Shown one piece after another: positions 44,781 to 52,747 of a DNA stretch of 64,000 nt. Every line of letters starts with the position of its first letter. The first letter of the stretch is position 1. The notes beneath the pieces were generated by a model. That model searched no databases. It had not been told where the DNA came from and saw only the letters and a list, made by a program, of their open reading frames with translations. The stretch comes from Sphingobacteriales bacterium 46-32. Lineage in GTDB: Bacteria; Bacteroidota; Bacteroidia; Chitinophagales; Chitinophagaceae. A program made the position numbers and the translations under genes. The stretch spans positions 434,001-498,000 of the forward strand of contig MKTY01000020.1 in NCBI GenBank assembly GCA_001898485.1. Reading direction: 5' to 3'.

Positions 44781-45626
44781 TCACTGTGCCTGCAGATCAG
44801 ACTCCACTTCCAGACTGTTGTCATTCTTTTTGAAGTTTTCTTTTAACCGCTTGCCAACTTCTTCCAGTTTGTCTTCCGGAATCCGGATAAACTGCTGCTG
44901 AAACATCAGTTTAGGATCGGCTTTCATTTTTTTAGTAAACTCTCTGAACTCATTTCTGTCGGCAAAAGCTGTTATAAATGTACCTTCCCATTTCTTCAGT
45001 TCTACCGGGCGTTTTTGCGCTACCAGGCTGGTTGCTGTAAATACATGATGTTTTTCGGTATCATAAATGGAAAGGATCAGTCCGGGCAATCCGCTAAATT
45101 TATACGGACCATCGCTAAGCGGAATATCCGTAGCATACCAGGCAATATAGTTGCGACCGGCAAAAGATGTGGTTGCTTTTTTGCAGAGATGTCCCAGCAT
45201 GCTCATCTCTTCGTCATGCATCGTCCAGCCGAGCACAGGCAGGGAATCGGGATAGTAAACCTGGTGCAGGCCAAACCGGGAAAAGAAATACATTTGACGG
45301 TTTTCCTGGTCTTTAAAAACTTTATACATCACTTTCACTTCGTAAGGCCTTGTAGTCCCTCTGGGCATGACACCTGTAGCATCGGCTTCTTTCGCCATTT
45401 CTGTAATAGTAGAATCGTTGAGGTATTGATTCTTACTAATATAATTGGAGGCCGTTTTACCCACCTGCAGCATCATTACTTCGGTAATACGTTGGGTATC
45501 GCTTTTAGATGGTTGTAGCGTATAATCATACAGAAGTGTATAATCATACTCAACTGTTCTGTTGATTTGGGCTGTGGCTCCTGTGGCCAGCAGTGCTGTA
45601 CAAAAAATGGTCAGTAGTTTTCTCAT
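44781..45626 (-). CDS. GLPGLI family protein
   Basis: 281 aa with signal peptide (MRKLLTIFCTALLATGATAQ) and the name-giving motif in YKFSGLPGLILSIYD at about two thirds of the chain, preceded by NYIAWYATDIPLSDGPYKF as usual. Periplasmic; function unknown, often near transport or regulator genes in Bacteroidota. Convergent with the ToxR-like gene. Confidence 0.93.
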   Translation of the reverse strand: MRKLLTIFCTALLATGATAQINRTVEYDYTLLYDYTLQPSKSDTQRITEVMMLQVGKTASNYISKNQYLNDSTITEMAKEADATGVMPRGTTRPYEVKVMYKVFKDQENRQMYFFSRFGLHQVYYPDSLPVLGWTMHDEEMSMLGHLCKKATTSFAGRNYIAWYATDIPLSDGPYKFSGLPGLILSIYDTEKHHVFTATSLVAQKRPVELKKWEGTFITAFADRNEFREFTKKMKADPKLMFQQQFIRIPEDKLEEVGKRLKENFKKNDNSLEVESDLQAQ

Positions 45627-45671
45627 TTGTTATAGGTTTAGTTGGAGGTGGATGGTTTCCGGATGTACAAC

Positions 45672-45719
45672 TAAAACTATAGTTATTTGAGTAATTACCA
45701 AGGTTAATTAAGGTTAATG
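45672..45719 (-). promoter_or_regulatory. Promoter of the GLPGLI gene with a 10-bp direct repeat
   Basis: On the minus strand TTG (45699-45701), 19 bp, TAGTTTTA (45672-45679). The sequence AAGGTTAAT(T/G) occurs twice head to tail at 45700-45709 and 45710-45719, overlapping and upstream of the -33 element, as an activator site would. Confidence 0.5.
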
Positions 45720-45756
45720 GATCATGTTAACGACATCTCTGTACCTGCTGAAATAG

Positions 45757-47136
45757 CTACTTTATAGCGTCTTTCAACTTCTGTGCATCCTCCATCTTAA
45801 AGAATCCATTGGGCTTGAAATTTTCAATACAGTAATCAATCGCCCGCCGGGCTTCTTTCTTTTCCAGCTTTTTATCTACCAGGTACCTGGCAATTGTATA
45901 ATTGAGATAAAGGGCAAATTCCGGTCGCTTTGCCGACCATTTTTTTACAAATTCAATGGCCTCTTTGGGTCGGCTCAGTTGATTCATCAGCAGATTGAGC
46001 GGCCGTTGAAAATAAAAGAAAATGCCTGTCTGTCCGTTCGGGTCTTCCAGGTTATTGTTCCAGTATTGCAAGGCATCTTCATACGCTTTTACCAGCTCCA
46101 GTGCCTGGGCAAAGGAGGTATTGTAGAATTTATCCCTACCCAGCAACTCCGCCTTGTAAGCAAAAAAATCTTCGACTTGTTTTTTATTGGATAGTATAGC
46201 AAAGGCCGTAGAGAAAACGCCTTCCTCCCGCGGAATAATATCCAGGTTATAAATACGCTTCACTTTTTGCCGATAGGCTTTTACCACATCCACCGGATTG
46301 GTACCGGCCTTCCGTAATGAATCGAGCAGGGCCTCATTCCAGTCATTGTCTTCCAGAAAGTCTTCAAATACAAATGCAATACCATCGGTCAGGGCGCGGT
46401 TGGCTACTGCAAAATGGTCTACTTCATAAATGGCCGACTTAAGATGCAGGTTAGGATTCTGAACGGTTTTAAACAGGCTGTCTTCCACAATCACGGCCTT
46501 CAGTCTTCCCGTAGCATCTTTTGTACCGGATGCTATAAAATGATAAAACTGATCTGGAAAGTTTTGCTCCGTAAACGTCTTTATTTCCTGCAACAGGCCT
46601 TTTTCCAGTTGTGGACTCAGCGATAAAACAGCCCGGAATGGCTGGCCCGGCTGCACCATCGCTTTTTGCGAAAAAACAGCTCCGTCAGAATGACCAATCA
46701 ATACGGGAAATGCAGGCATAGTGATATTGTTGCTGAGGTAAGCAAATAACTCTTTGGTCAGGTAATGGCAAAAAGCCCGGCTGGCGGTTGTAAATCCGCC
46801 ATCGCTACCCATGCGCAGATCCTTTGAGCGATTGTTGCTCTGTACGCCTATTACTATAGATGAGGGAATTACTTTAGCTTCTGTCAACTGTTTAACGGTA
46901 ACCATCACCGGCTCAAACATCCAACTCGCATCAAGGGTAATAAAGACTGGATATGTTTTTTCGCGCGAAAACTCCTCCGGCAAGGCTACTTTAATAAGAC
47001 GTGTCTCTTTGAGCGTATCGGAGTAAAGTGTATCGATCCGGTAATCGTACGAAATAGTGGCCGCAGACGACCGAACCTGTGTATGAGCCGTATGGATCAG
47101 AAAAATAAGAATGACAGACAAAAACAGTTTGTTCAT
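45757..47136 (-). CDS. Secreted esterase (alpha/beta hydrolase, enterobactin-esterase-like)
   Basis: 459 aa from the ATG at 47136 (MNKLFLSVILIFLIHTAHTQ). Esterase D/Fes-type domain: LPEEFSREKTYPVFITLDAS near the start, VIGVQSNNRSKDL, nucleophile elbow GHSDGA, catalytic His in VDHFAVANRALTDG. The last 180 residues are helical, TPR-like (FAQALELVKAYEDALQYWNN, FALYLNYTIARYLVDKK). Substrate unknown. Divergence from AraC is absent: the AraC gene lies upstream on the same strand. Confidence 0.85.
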   Translation of the reverse strand: MNKLFLSVILIFLIHTAHTQVRSSAATISYDYRIDTLYSDTLKETRLIKVALPEEFSREKTYPVFITLDASWMFEPVMVTVKQLTEAKVIPSSIVIGVQSNNRSKDLRMGSDGGFTTASRAFCHYLTKELFAYLSNNITMPAFPVLIGHSDGAVFSQKAMVQPGQPFRAVLSLSPQLEKGLLQEIKTFTEQNFPDQFYHFIASGTKDATGRLKAVIVEDSLFKTVQNPNLHLKSAIYEVDHFAVANRALTDGIAFVFEDFLEDNDWNEALLDSLRKAGTNPVDVVKAYRQKVKRIYNLDIIPREEGVFSTAFAILSNKKQVEDFFAYKAELLGRDKFYNTSFAQALELVKAYEDALQYWNNNLEDPNGQTGIFFYFQRPLNLLMNQLSRPKEAIEFVKKWSAKRPEFALYLNYTIARYLVDKKLEKKEARRAIDYCIENFKPNGFFKMEDAQKLKDAIK

Positions 47137-47225
47137 TTTCAAGGCTTTTAAGTTGAATGCGGTAGCGATAACCACCCAAAATTGATTTGTTTGAAAATGA
47201 AAAACTTGTAAAAATGGGACATGTT

Positions 47226-48038
47226 TTATTTCAGCAGATGCCAGAAAGTATCGGTATGTCCGAGCAGTGTGCCCCGTTTAAAAAACTGTGCGGGTGTATT
47301 AGCGGTAAATTTCTTGTAAATCTTATTGAAATGCGACTGATCATTAAAGTTGAATTCATAGGCCAGCCGGGTAAAATTTTCCTGGGGCGTTACAAATAAC
47401 TTTTGCTTAATAGTTTTCCGGAAAAGTACAATCTCATAAAACCGCTTTACCGATACACCAAGGTGTGTCTGAAAAAGCCGGTTAAGGTGGCGTCGGCTCA
47501 CCTGACTGTGTGCCGAAAAGTCTCCTACCGAAAATCCTTCGGCGTGCCGGAAAATATAGTTGATACAATGATCGAGCAGGTCAATCTTAAATCCGGTAAA
47601 CCGATCGAATAAAAACCGGTCGAGGTAGTTGATCAGTTCATTGGTATCTGTTGTACCCAGCAACAAATCCAGTTCCTGCGGCGAAAAAAAAGCAACGTCC
47701 TTTATAAAGTCTGTGAAATCGATACCGGCATAAAACTGTTGTATGCCCAGGGGATGAAACACAATCACCACCCGGTGCAGGGGTCCCAGTCGTTTTACCA
47801 GTAACACTTTTTCGCGCAGCGGAGTAAATAATTGCAGCGGCTGCCCTCCCGGAGTAAAGACCATTTCCGCATCGGCAGTACGCACATGTGATTTGTATAA
47901 GGACAGGGTGGTATTGAAATGAGGGAAGCAGATGAATTGATTGGAAACATTGGCTGGTTTAATCTCCAGGTAGTAATAATCTACATACCGGGCTACCAGG
48001 GGGTGCTGAGGCTTGAATGTCTGAAAAATATCCGTCAT
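47226..48038 (-). CDS. AraC-family transcriptional regulator
   Basis: 270 aa from the ATG at 48038 (MTDIFQTFKPQHP); the frame extends 20 codons upstream. N-terminal sensor (ARYVDYYYLEIKP, VVIFHPLGIQQFYAGIDFTDF) similar to DUF6597 types, C-terminal AraC domain (FSAHSQVSRRHLNRLFQTHLG, LAYEFNFNDQSHFNKIYKKFTANTPAQFFKR). It lies 90 bp upstream of the esterase gene, which is a plausible target. Confidence 0.93.
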   Translation of the reverse strand: MTDIFQTFKPQHPLVARYVDYYYLEIKPANVSNQFICFPHFNTTLSLYKSHVRTADAEMVFTPGGQPLQLFTPLREKVLLVKRLGPLHRVVIVFHPLGIQQFYAGIDFTDFIKDVAFFSPQELDLLLGTTDTNELINYLDRFLFDRFTGFKIDLLDHCINYIFRHAEGFSVGDFSAHSQVSRRHLNRLFQTHLGVSVKRFYEIVLFRKTIKQKLFVTPQENFTRLAYEFNFNDQSHFNKIYKKFTANTPAQFFKRGTLLGHTDTFWHLLK

Positions 48039-48256
48039 CCTGCTGCGGTTCGGTTGGGAACAGTAGTTTAACGCAGTAATCTCATTAAAATTATTCACTT
48101 TACAGGACCCTTCAAAACAGCTGCTTATAAAATGCTGATTTTTTTACTTTTTTAACTATTTCAGGATGACAGAGCCGTCTGCTGCGAATCGGATATATCC
48201 CCTGCGGCGGGAAAAATTTTATTTTCATTTAACTTGCATGGTTTAATCAATCTATC

Positions 48257-48475
48257 ATGAGCCAGGCATTTGTAAAAGAAGAAGATGGACAGTGGCTGCA
48301 CGACCTGCCCCCTACTTTAGCCGCACTGATCAATTATCTTACCCGCGAAAACAATGGCGTACGCGTATATGAGCTGAAGACCTCTTTTTCCAAAACCGGA
48401 AAAGAGCTGCACCATATGAGCAATGGGCTCAATTATTTTGTAAATGATAAGCGGCAGTGGGAAATTGAGTGGTAG
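48257..48475 (+). CDS. Small conserved-looking hypothetical protein
   Basis: 72 aa, soluble, with VKEEDGQWLHDLPPTLAALI followed by NGVRVYELKT and HHMSNGLNYFVNDKRQWEIEW. Good codon content and a clear start; I believe close relatives are widespread small proteins in Chitinophagaceae, but I have no function for it. Confidence 0.7.
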   Translation: MSQAFVKEEDGQWLHDLPPTLAALINYLTRENNGVRVYELKTSFSKTGKELHHMSNGLNYFVNDKRQWEIEW

Positions 48476-48520
48476 TACTCCCTGCCAGTGTTGCCAACCA
48501 TCTGTACCTATTCTGCCTCT

Positions 48521-50059
48521 TTACCGGATAAGTACTTTCACCGCCATATCTCCTGCTTTTACCCAATAACTTCCCCGCGGCAAATGCGCCACAGATAGGT
48601 TATGCAATCCGGCGGCCAGGCTTTTCTGCACTACCGTAAGCCCCGACATATTAACAATACGCAGCCCTGCAGCTTCTTCCAGTTTTACGTATAGCATTCC
48701 ATTCACTACGGGGTTGGGATATACCAGTACTGCATTGCGATTAGTGGCCACAGCAATTAAGACAACCTTACTGAAGCTATGTTTTCCATCCGCATCTATC
48801 TGCCTGATGCGATAGTAATTGCTGCCGCTTGCCGGACTGGCGTGCAGCGCTTCATACTGCTGCACCGTAGTGCTATTACCCGACGCTGCTATGGTGGCTA
48901 CGCGGCTCCAGCTGCTGCCATTGGTGCTGTGTTCCACATCAAAATGTTTCGAACCTTCTTCGGTAGCAGTACTCCAGCTGAGCAATATACCCTGTGCCTG
49001 CTGGCGTGCTGAGAAGCCAAGCCAGTGCACAGGTAGTGTTCCTGTAAGTACGGTGGCGGTTACAACATCGCTGTAGTCATAGGTGCCATAGCCGTTGTCG
49101 AGACGGGCGCGGTAATAAGTAGTCTGGCTCAGTACCCCCATTTGCGCGCCTGTAAGCGTGCCGGCTGTTGCACCGCCGATGCCCGACCAGGTATTGTTAT
49201 CAGTAGATCGCTGCCATAAAATACCGGTGTAGGGATAATTGCTGATCGTAATATCGGCCGGTTGCGTGTCTTCATTGATTGACTGATTGGCCGACACAGT
49301 GCCATTGGCATTTTTTGTAACAGCAGATACCTGCCAGGCTGTACCGCCTACCAGCGTGCCATTCCGGCCATTGCCGGTATTGTCTGTAACAGTTGTACCT
49401 GTGTTGTTGGTCATTTTATAATAAGCCAGCAGACCCGATGAGTTGGTCGGCACCTGCCGGTACTGGTTATCAACCAGCTGGGTATTGCTGCGCACACTGT
49501 TCCATACCCGCACCTCATCGAGCTGGCCGGCAAAAAAACCTGAGGCCGTTGTATTGTCCCACTCCTGACCCAGCGAAAACTTATCGGTACTCTGTACTAC
49601 ATCAGCCGCAGGCAGCGTACGTACAACATCAGGTGTAGTGCTACCATTGAGGTACAATTGAATCGCCCGGGTACCCGAGTTAAATGTTAGCGCTACATGA
49701 TACCATGTATTGGTACTGATAGCTGCACTGCCATAAAGTGTACCGGGGCTTGAATTAGGCGAATAGATATACATTTTATTGCCTGAGCTTGGACCTACAC
49801 CTATTTCAATCCGGTTGGTACCATCAGATGGATTAAAGGCAAGGATAGATTCGGTATACGTCACCGTGCGTGAAGAGCGAAACCAGAATTCGATTGTCCA
49901 GCTATTGCTCCCTACAGCAGCCGATACGGTGTTGGCAGCAAAATAGTCATTGGTGCCATCAAAAGATAACTGATATCCCCAGCGGGCATCCTGGGCAGAG
50001 CAGGTAAGACCTGTAATGAATGCAAAAAACAGTACTGTACTGCGCAGATGTTTTTTCAT
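48521..50059 (-). CDS. LamG-domain surface protein with T9SS C-terminal sorting domain
   Basis: 512 aa from the ATG at 50059. Signal peptide (MKKHLRSTVLFFAFITGLTCSA), a laminin-G/concanavalin-like domain (about 25-215, LSFDGTNDYFAANTVSAAVG, WTIEFWFRSS, QLDEVRVWNSVRS), an Ig-like stretch (TGILWQRSTDNNTWSGIGG), and a type A T9SS domain (VLVYPNPVVNGMLYVKLEEA to the end). Secreted by the type IX system and anchored at the cell surface; likely binds glycans or matrix. Confidence 0.93.
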   Translation of the reverse strand: MKKHLRSTVLFFAFITGLTCSAQDARWGYQLSFDGTNDYFAANTVSAAVGSNSWTIEFWFRSSRTVTYTESILAFNPSDGTNRIEIGVGPSSGNKMYIYSPNSSPGTLYGSAAISTNTWYHVALTFNSGTRAIQLYLNGSTTPDVVRTLPAADVVQSTDKFSLGQEWDNTTASGFFAGQLDEVRVWNSVRSNTQLVDNQYRQVPTNSSGLLAYYKMTNNTGTTVTDNTGNGRNGTLVGGTAWQVSAVTKNANGTVSANQSINEDTQPADITISNYPYTGILWQRSTDNNTWSGIGGATAGTLTGAQMGVLSQTTYYRARLDNGYGTYDYSDVVTATVLTGTLPVHWLGFSARQQAQGILLSWSTATEEGSKHFDVEHSTNGSSWSRVATIAASGNSTTVQQYEALHASPASGSNYYRIRQIDADGKHSFSKVVLIAVATNRNAVLVYPNPVVNGMLYVKLEEAAGLRIVNMSGLTVVQKSLAAGLHNLSVAHLPRGSYWVKAGDMAVKVLIR

Positions 50060-50191
50060 AGTTAGCATATTGGATAGTGAATGTCCTTGCAGACAGCTCG
50101 CAAAATACAGTGCTACATCTGGCGTATCAATAATGGTAAAACCTTAGAAACGGTTTTTTTGACAATTGTCGTATAAAACGAGGGTTATCTG

Positions 50192-50683
50192 CTAATGAAG
50201 GCTGATGACCCTTGTTATCTTCCATTCACCGTTTATATGTTTCCATATAATGGTAAATCGTCCGGCCTGAGATGGAGTGCCGGGCGGTTCTTCGTTATTG
50301 TGAAATTTATGTAACCCGATTTCCACTGCTCCAAAATCTTTGATCGGATATACTTCAATACTTCCTTTTACCAGTTCGCGACTCACTTTTCCGCAAACAT
50401 TGCGCCGCGTGGCTTCGACAATATCATTTTTGGAGGTCATGAGGCCGCCTTTATCATGATAAAACTCGATATCCTCCGAAAAAAATGAGGCATAGGTTTC
50501 CAAGGCTGTATCACAGGTATTATATGCGTGAAAAAACAGGCTGTCGAGTTTTACAATAGTGTCATACAGTGCTTTGTCGTCGGGCTCATAGGCAGCTGCA
50601 GGCTGCTCGTTTTTAGTGGCAGGTGAAGAACAGCCAGACAAGATGGCGAGCAGCGAAACCAGCATTACAGAAATATAGCGCAT
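50192..50683 (-). CDS. SnoaL-like/DUF4440 lipoprotein
   Basis: 163 aa. Lipobox LAILSGCSSPA at residues 13-22 indicates a lipoprotein. NTF2-like domain of DUF4440 type (LDSLFFHAYNTCDTALETYASFFSEDIEFYHD, GRFTIIWKHINGEWKITRVISLH). Ligand or enzyme role unknown. Alone on its strand. Confidence 0.88.
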   Translation of the reverse strand: MRYISVMLVSLLAILSGCSSPATKNEQPAAAYEPDDKALYDTIVKLDSLFFHAYNTCDTALETYASFFSEDIEFYHDKGGLMTSKNDIVEATRRNVCGKVSRELVKGSIEVYPIKDFGAVEIGLHKFHNNEEPPGTPSQAGRFTIIWKHINGEWKITRVISLH

Positions 50684-50960
50684 GAAATGGGATTTTAAAC
50701 AATTAAGGAGCCTTAAAATAACTGGTATTCTGCGGCCACCAGCTTTACCTGTTCAAATATCCTACTTTTTAGGATTACCCACCTGTCCCCCACGATAAAA
50801 CTTCTATGTTGCAAGCAGAACATATAGTCAACCGTATATTTAGTAGAAGAAACAACCAGCAATAGCCTTCCTTTTACTACTTTTTACTTCCTGTACTGCA
50901 TAACAACAATGTTTTGTTATTCTTAGATATACCGTAACCCAGGGAAATGGAAACCCTTTT

Positions 50961-51003
50961 AAAGACAATGAAATTCTATTCTCCGGAGAAATGTCTTTTT
51001 TTA
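50961..51003 (+). terminator. Terminator-like hairpin in a gene-free stretch
   Basis: AAAGACA (50961-50967) pairs with TGTCTTT (50992-50998), with an inner palindrome TTCTCCGGAGAA (50979-50990), then a T-run. Nothing coding precedes it in the 467-bp gap 50684-51150. ATAACAA/TTGTTAT arms also occur near 50900. A small RNA ending here is possible; I see no consensus promoter for it. Confidence 0.4.
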
Positions 51004-51150
51004 AAATCTAAGCAAATAAACAAAGCATGCCTGATAGATTCAGGCTTATCCAATCTTAACAACGACCTGTCTTATTGAGGTATTTATTGCGAAAAAGGAT
51101 GGCAATGACCGGTAAGATCACCTCTGAACAATCTATTCCAAATGGTGGTA

Positions 51151-51306
51151 TTAGTGCTGCGATTTCTTAGCTGCTTCTCCTTTATAAATATCCAACTGAC
51201 CTTTCCGGTATCCACTTCGGTGGCCCAGCCAGTAGAAGAAAACAGGAAATAAAATAAATACAAAAAGAATAATCAATTCATTGAGGTCGATAATTCCCAA
51301 TAGCAT
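51151..51306 (-). CDS. 51-aa single-helix membrane protein
   Basis: ATG at 51306, TAA at 51151-51153. An N-terminal membrane helix (about 10-28, ELIILFVFILFPVFFYWLG) is followed by a charged cytoplasmic tail (HRSGYRKGQLDIYKGEAAKK). The layout, a helix then a basic G-x-R/K-x-G-x-L pattern, resembles small helper or stress peptides in Bacteroidota, but no family is certain. Below the usual size limit of gene finding. Confidence 0.6.
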   Translation of the reverse strand: MLLGIIDLNELIILFVFILFPVFFYWLGHRSGYRKGQLDIYKGEAAKKSQH

Positions 51307-51352
51307 AGAAGTTTGGTTTAATGGTATTGCAAAATTGTAAAGGTTGATTAAA

Positions 51353-51540
51353 TCTACAAAATTTACCTCAATACCGGATTACCACCTGCACACATCACTT
51401 ATTTTAAACTGACCGACGTTCTCCGATACCTGCTGGCCGATAATAACGGAAAAATCGTTGATAAAGACGCCAAACGCACGGGCAATGAGCAATTAAGGCT
51501 GCTATTAAAGTCCTGCGGGACACCCAGACACACCAGCTAG
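51353..51540 (+). pseudogene. Possible gene remnant without a start codon
   Basis: The frame reads YFKLTDVLRYLLADNNGKIV then DKDAKRTGNEQLRLLLKSC before a TAG at 51538-51540. The text is protein-like but has no ATG, and I cannot match it to a family. It lies in a 349-bp gap (51307-51655) that otherwise holds only the terminator at 51596. Confidence 0.2.
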
Positions 51541-51595
51541 AGAAAAAATAGCCCGGGCAGAAATAATTGCCAGGCTAACCATTGTCCTCAACAAC

Positions 51596-51624
51596 AAAGC
51601 CGTGTCTTTGCAGACACGGCTTTT
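51596..51624 (-). terminator. Intrinsic terminator of the lipoprotein gene
   Basis: AAAGCCGTGTCT / AGACACGGCTTT, 12-bp perfect stem, loop TTGC, with A/T runs on both sides. Confidence 0.92.
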
Positions 51625-51655
51625 CATCTACCTAAACCACCTATGCAACTTTTTA

Positions 51656-52510
51656 TCAGGACTGGCGGCCCAGATAAAAAGGAAAATCGTTGGGAGACTG
51701 CAGGCCACTTTCATAAGAGCCGCTTGAAGAGCCGGAAGGGTCAAAATAAAACTCGATCCACTCTGTGAGATTGGAGGCACTGCTGGCACCAATAAATACT
51801 TTTTTTGTAACGCCATTTACTTCACACTGCGCGGTAATGCGGTAAGTCGTTACCGGCACATCGCCCATATAATAGTTCGGTTTGCCATTCTGGATAGTAA
51901 ACGTTTTCACTACAGGCGTAGTAGCGGCCGAACCATCCAGGTATTTTGCTCCATTTACTGGTGTAAGTGTAACCGTGAGTTTTGCACCTGCAGGCATTTC
52001 GGGTACCACATCGTTGTAATTGACCAGGCGCAGGGAGGCACCAAAATAGCCCCAGCCATTTTCAAAACTGGCGCTACGGTCAGGAATTCGCCCACTTAAT
52101 TTCCACACAAAATCTCTTACCAGCGTTTTACCCTCGGTAGCAAAAGCATCATAGTCCTGATCGGTCTTCATACCCAGGCGCAGGTGATATACCTGGTCCT
52201 GATAGGTCACTTCTTTCCAGGCATAGATCTTCCAGCCGCCAATAGAGGTCAGTTTTAATTTATAACGGCCATCGGCTCCCGTGGTGCCATCGATATGAAT
52301 ATTATCGCCCGTAGGGTTTTCGGCTCTTACTTTTACACCTGCCAAAGGACGACCCTGCGCATCTACGGCAATACCAGTGACCACATTGGCCTGATCGGTG
52401 CCGCCGCCAGAAGGCTCTTTGGCCGATGATTTGGAACAGGAAGAAAAACCGATGCCCAGCAACAAGGCACCCATTAAAAGGTAAGGTTTGAATGGTAATG
52501 ACTTTCTCAT
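51656..52510 (-). CDS. Lipoprotein with carboxypeptidase-regulatory-like domain
   Basis: 284 aa. Signal with lipobox LGIGFSSCSKS (Cys25). A carboxypeptidase-regulatory-like/CnaB domain at about 40-120 (VVTGIAVDAQGRPLAGVKVRAENP, GRYKLKL), then a second beta-rich region with WKLSGRIPDRSASFENGWGYFG and KLTVTLTPVNGAKYLDGS. Surface or periplasmic lipoprotein of unknown role. It lies downstream of the VWA gene on the same strand, separated by a terminator. Confidence 0.85.
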   Translation of the reverse strand: MRKSLPFKPYLLMGALLLGIGFSSCSKSSAKEPSGGGTDQANVVTGIAVDAQGRPLAGVKVRAENPTGDNIHIDGTTGADGRYKLKLTSIGGWKIYAWKEVTYQDQVYHLRLGMKTDQDYDAFATEGKTLVRDFVWKLSGRIPDRSASFENGWGYFGASLRLVNYNDVVPEMPAGAKLTVTLTPVNGAKYLDGSAATTPVVKTFTIQNGKPNYYMGDVPVTTYRITAQCEVNGVTKKVFIGASSASNLTEWIEFYFDPSGSSSGSYESGLQSPNDFPFYLGRQS

Positions 52511-52682
52511 TTGTCTTGATTTACTGTTTGTATTTAAATCGTTTTATTTAACACAGTAAAACTAGACGGGGCGCAGGCAGGTATACTACCTATATGGCAT
52601 TAACTGTAAATAAATGAAGCTGGTTTGCAGCAAACCGATTATGAATTGTACAGGATAACTATGCGGCTGGTTATATATTCGT

Positions 52683-52720
52683 AAAAACGGGATCCAGCCT
52701 TTATAGCAGATCCCGTTTTT
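52683..52720 (-). terminator. Intrinsic terminator of the VWA gene
   Basis: AAAAACGGGATC / GATCCCGTTTTT, perfect 12-bp stem with a 14-nt loop, 28 bp after the VWA stop; symmetric enough to work in both directions. Confidence 0.92.
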
Positions 52721-52747
52721 ATTTCTCGTTTCAGCCACACTGGTCCA

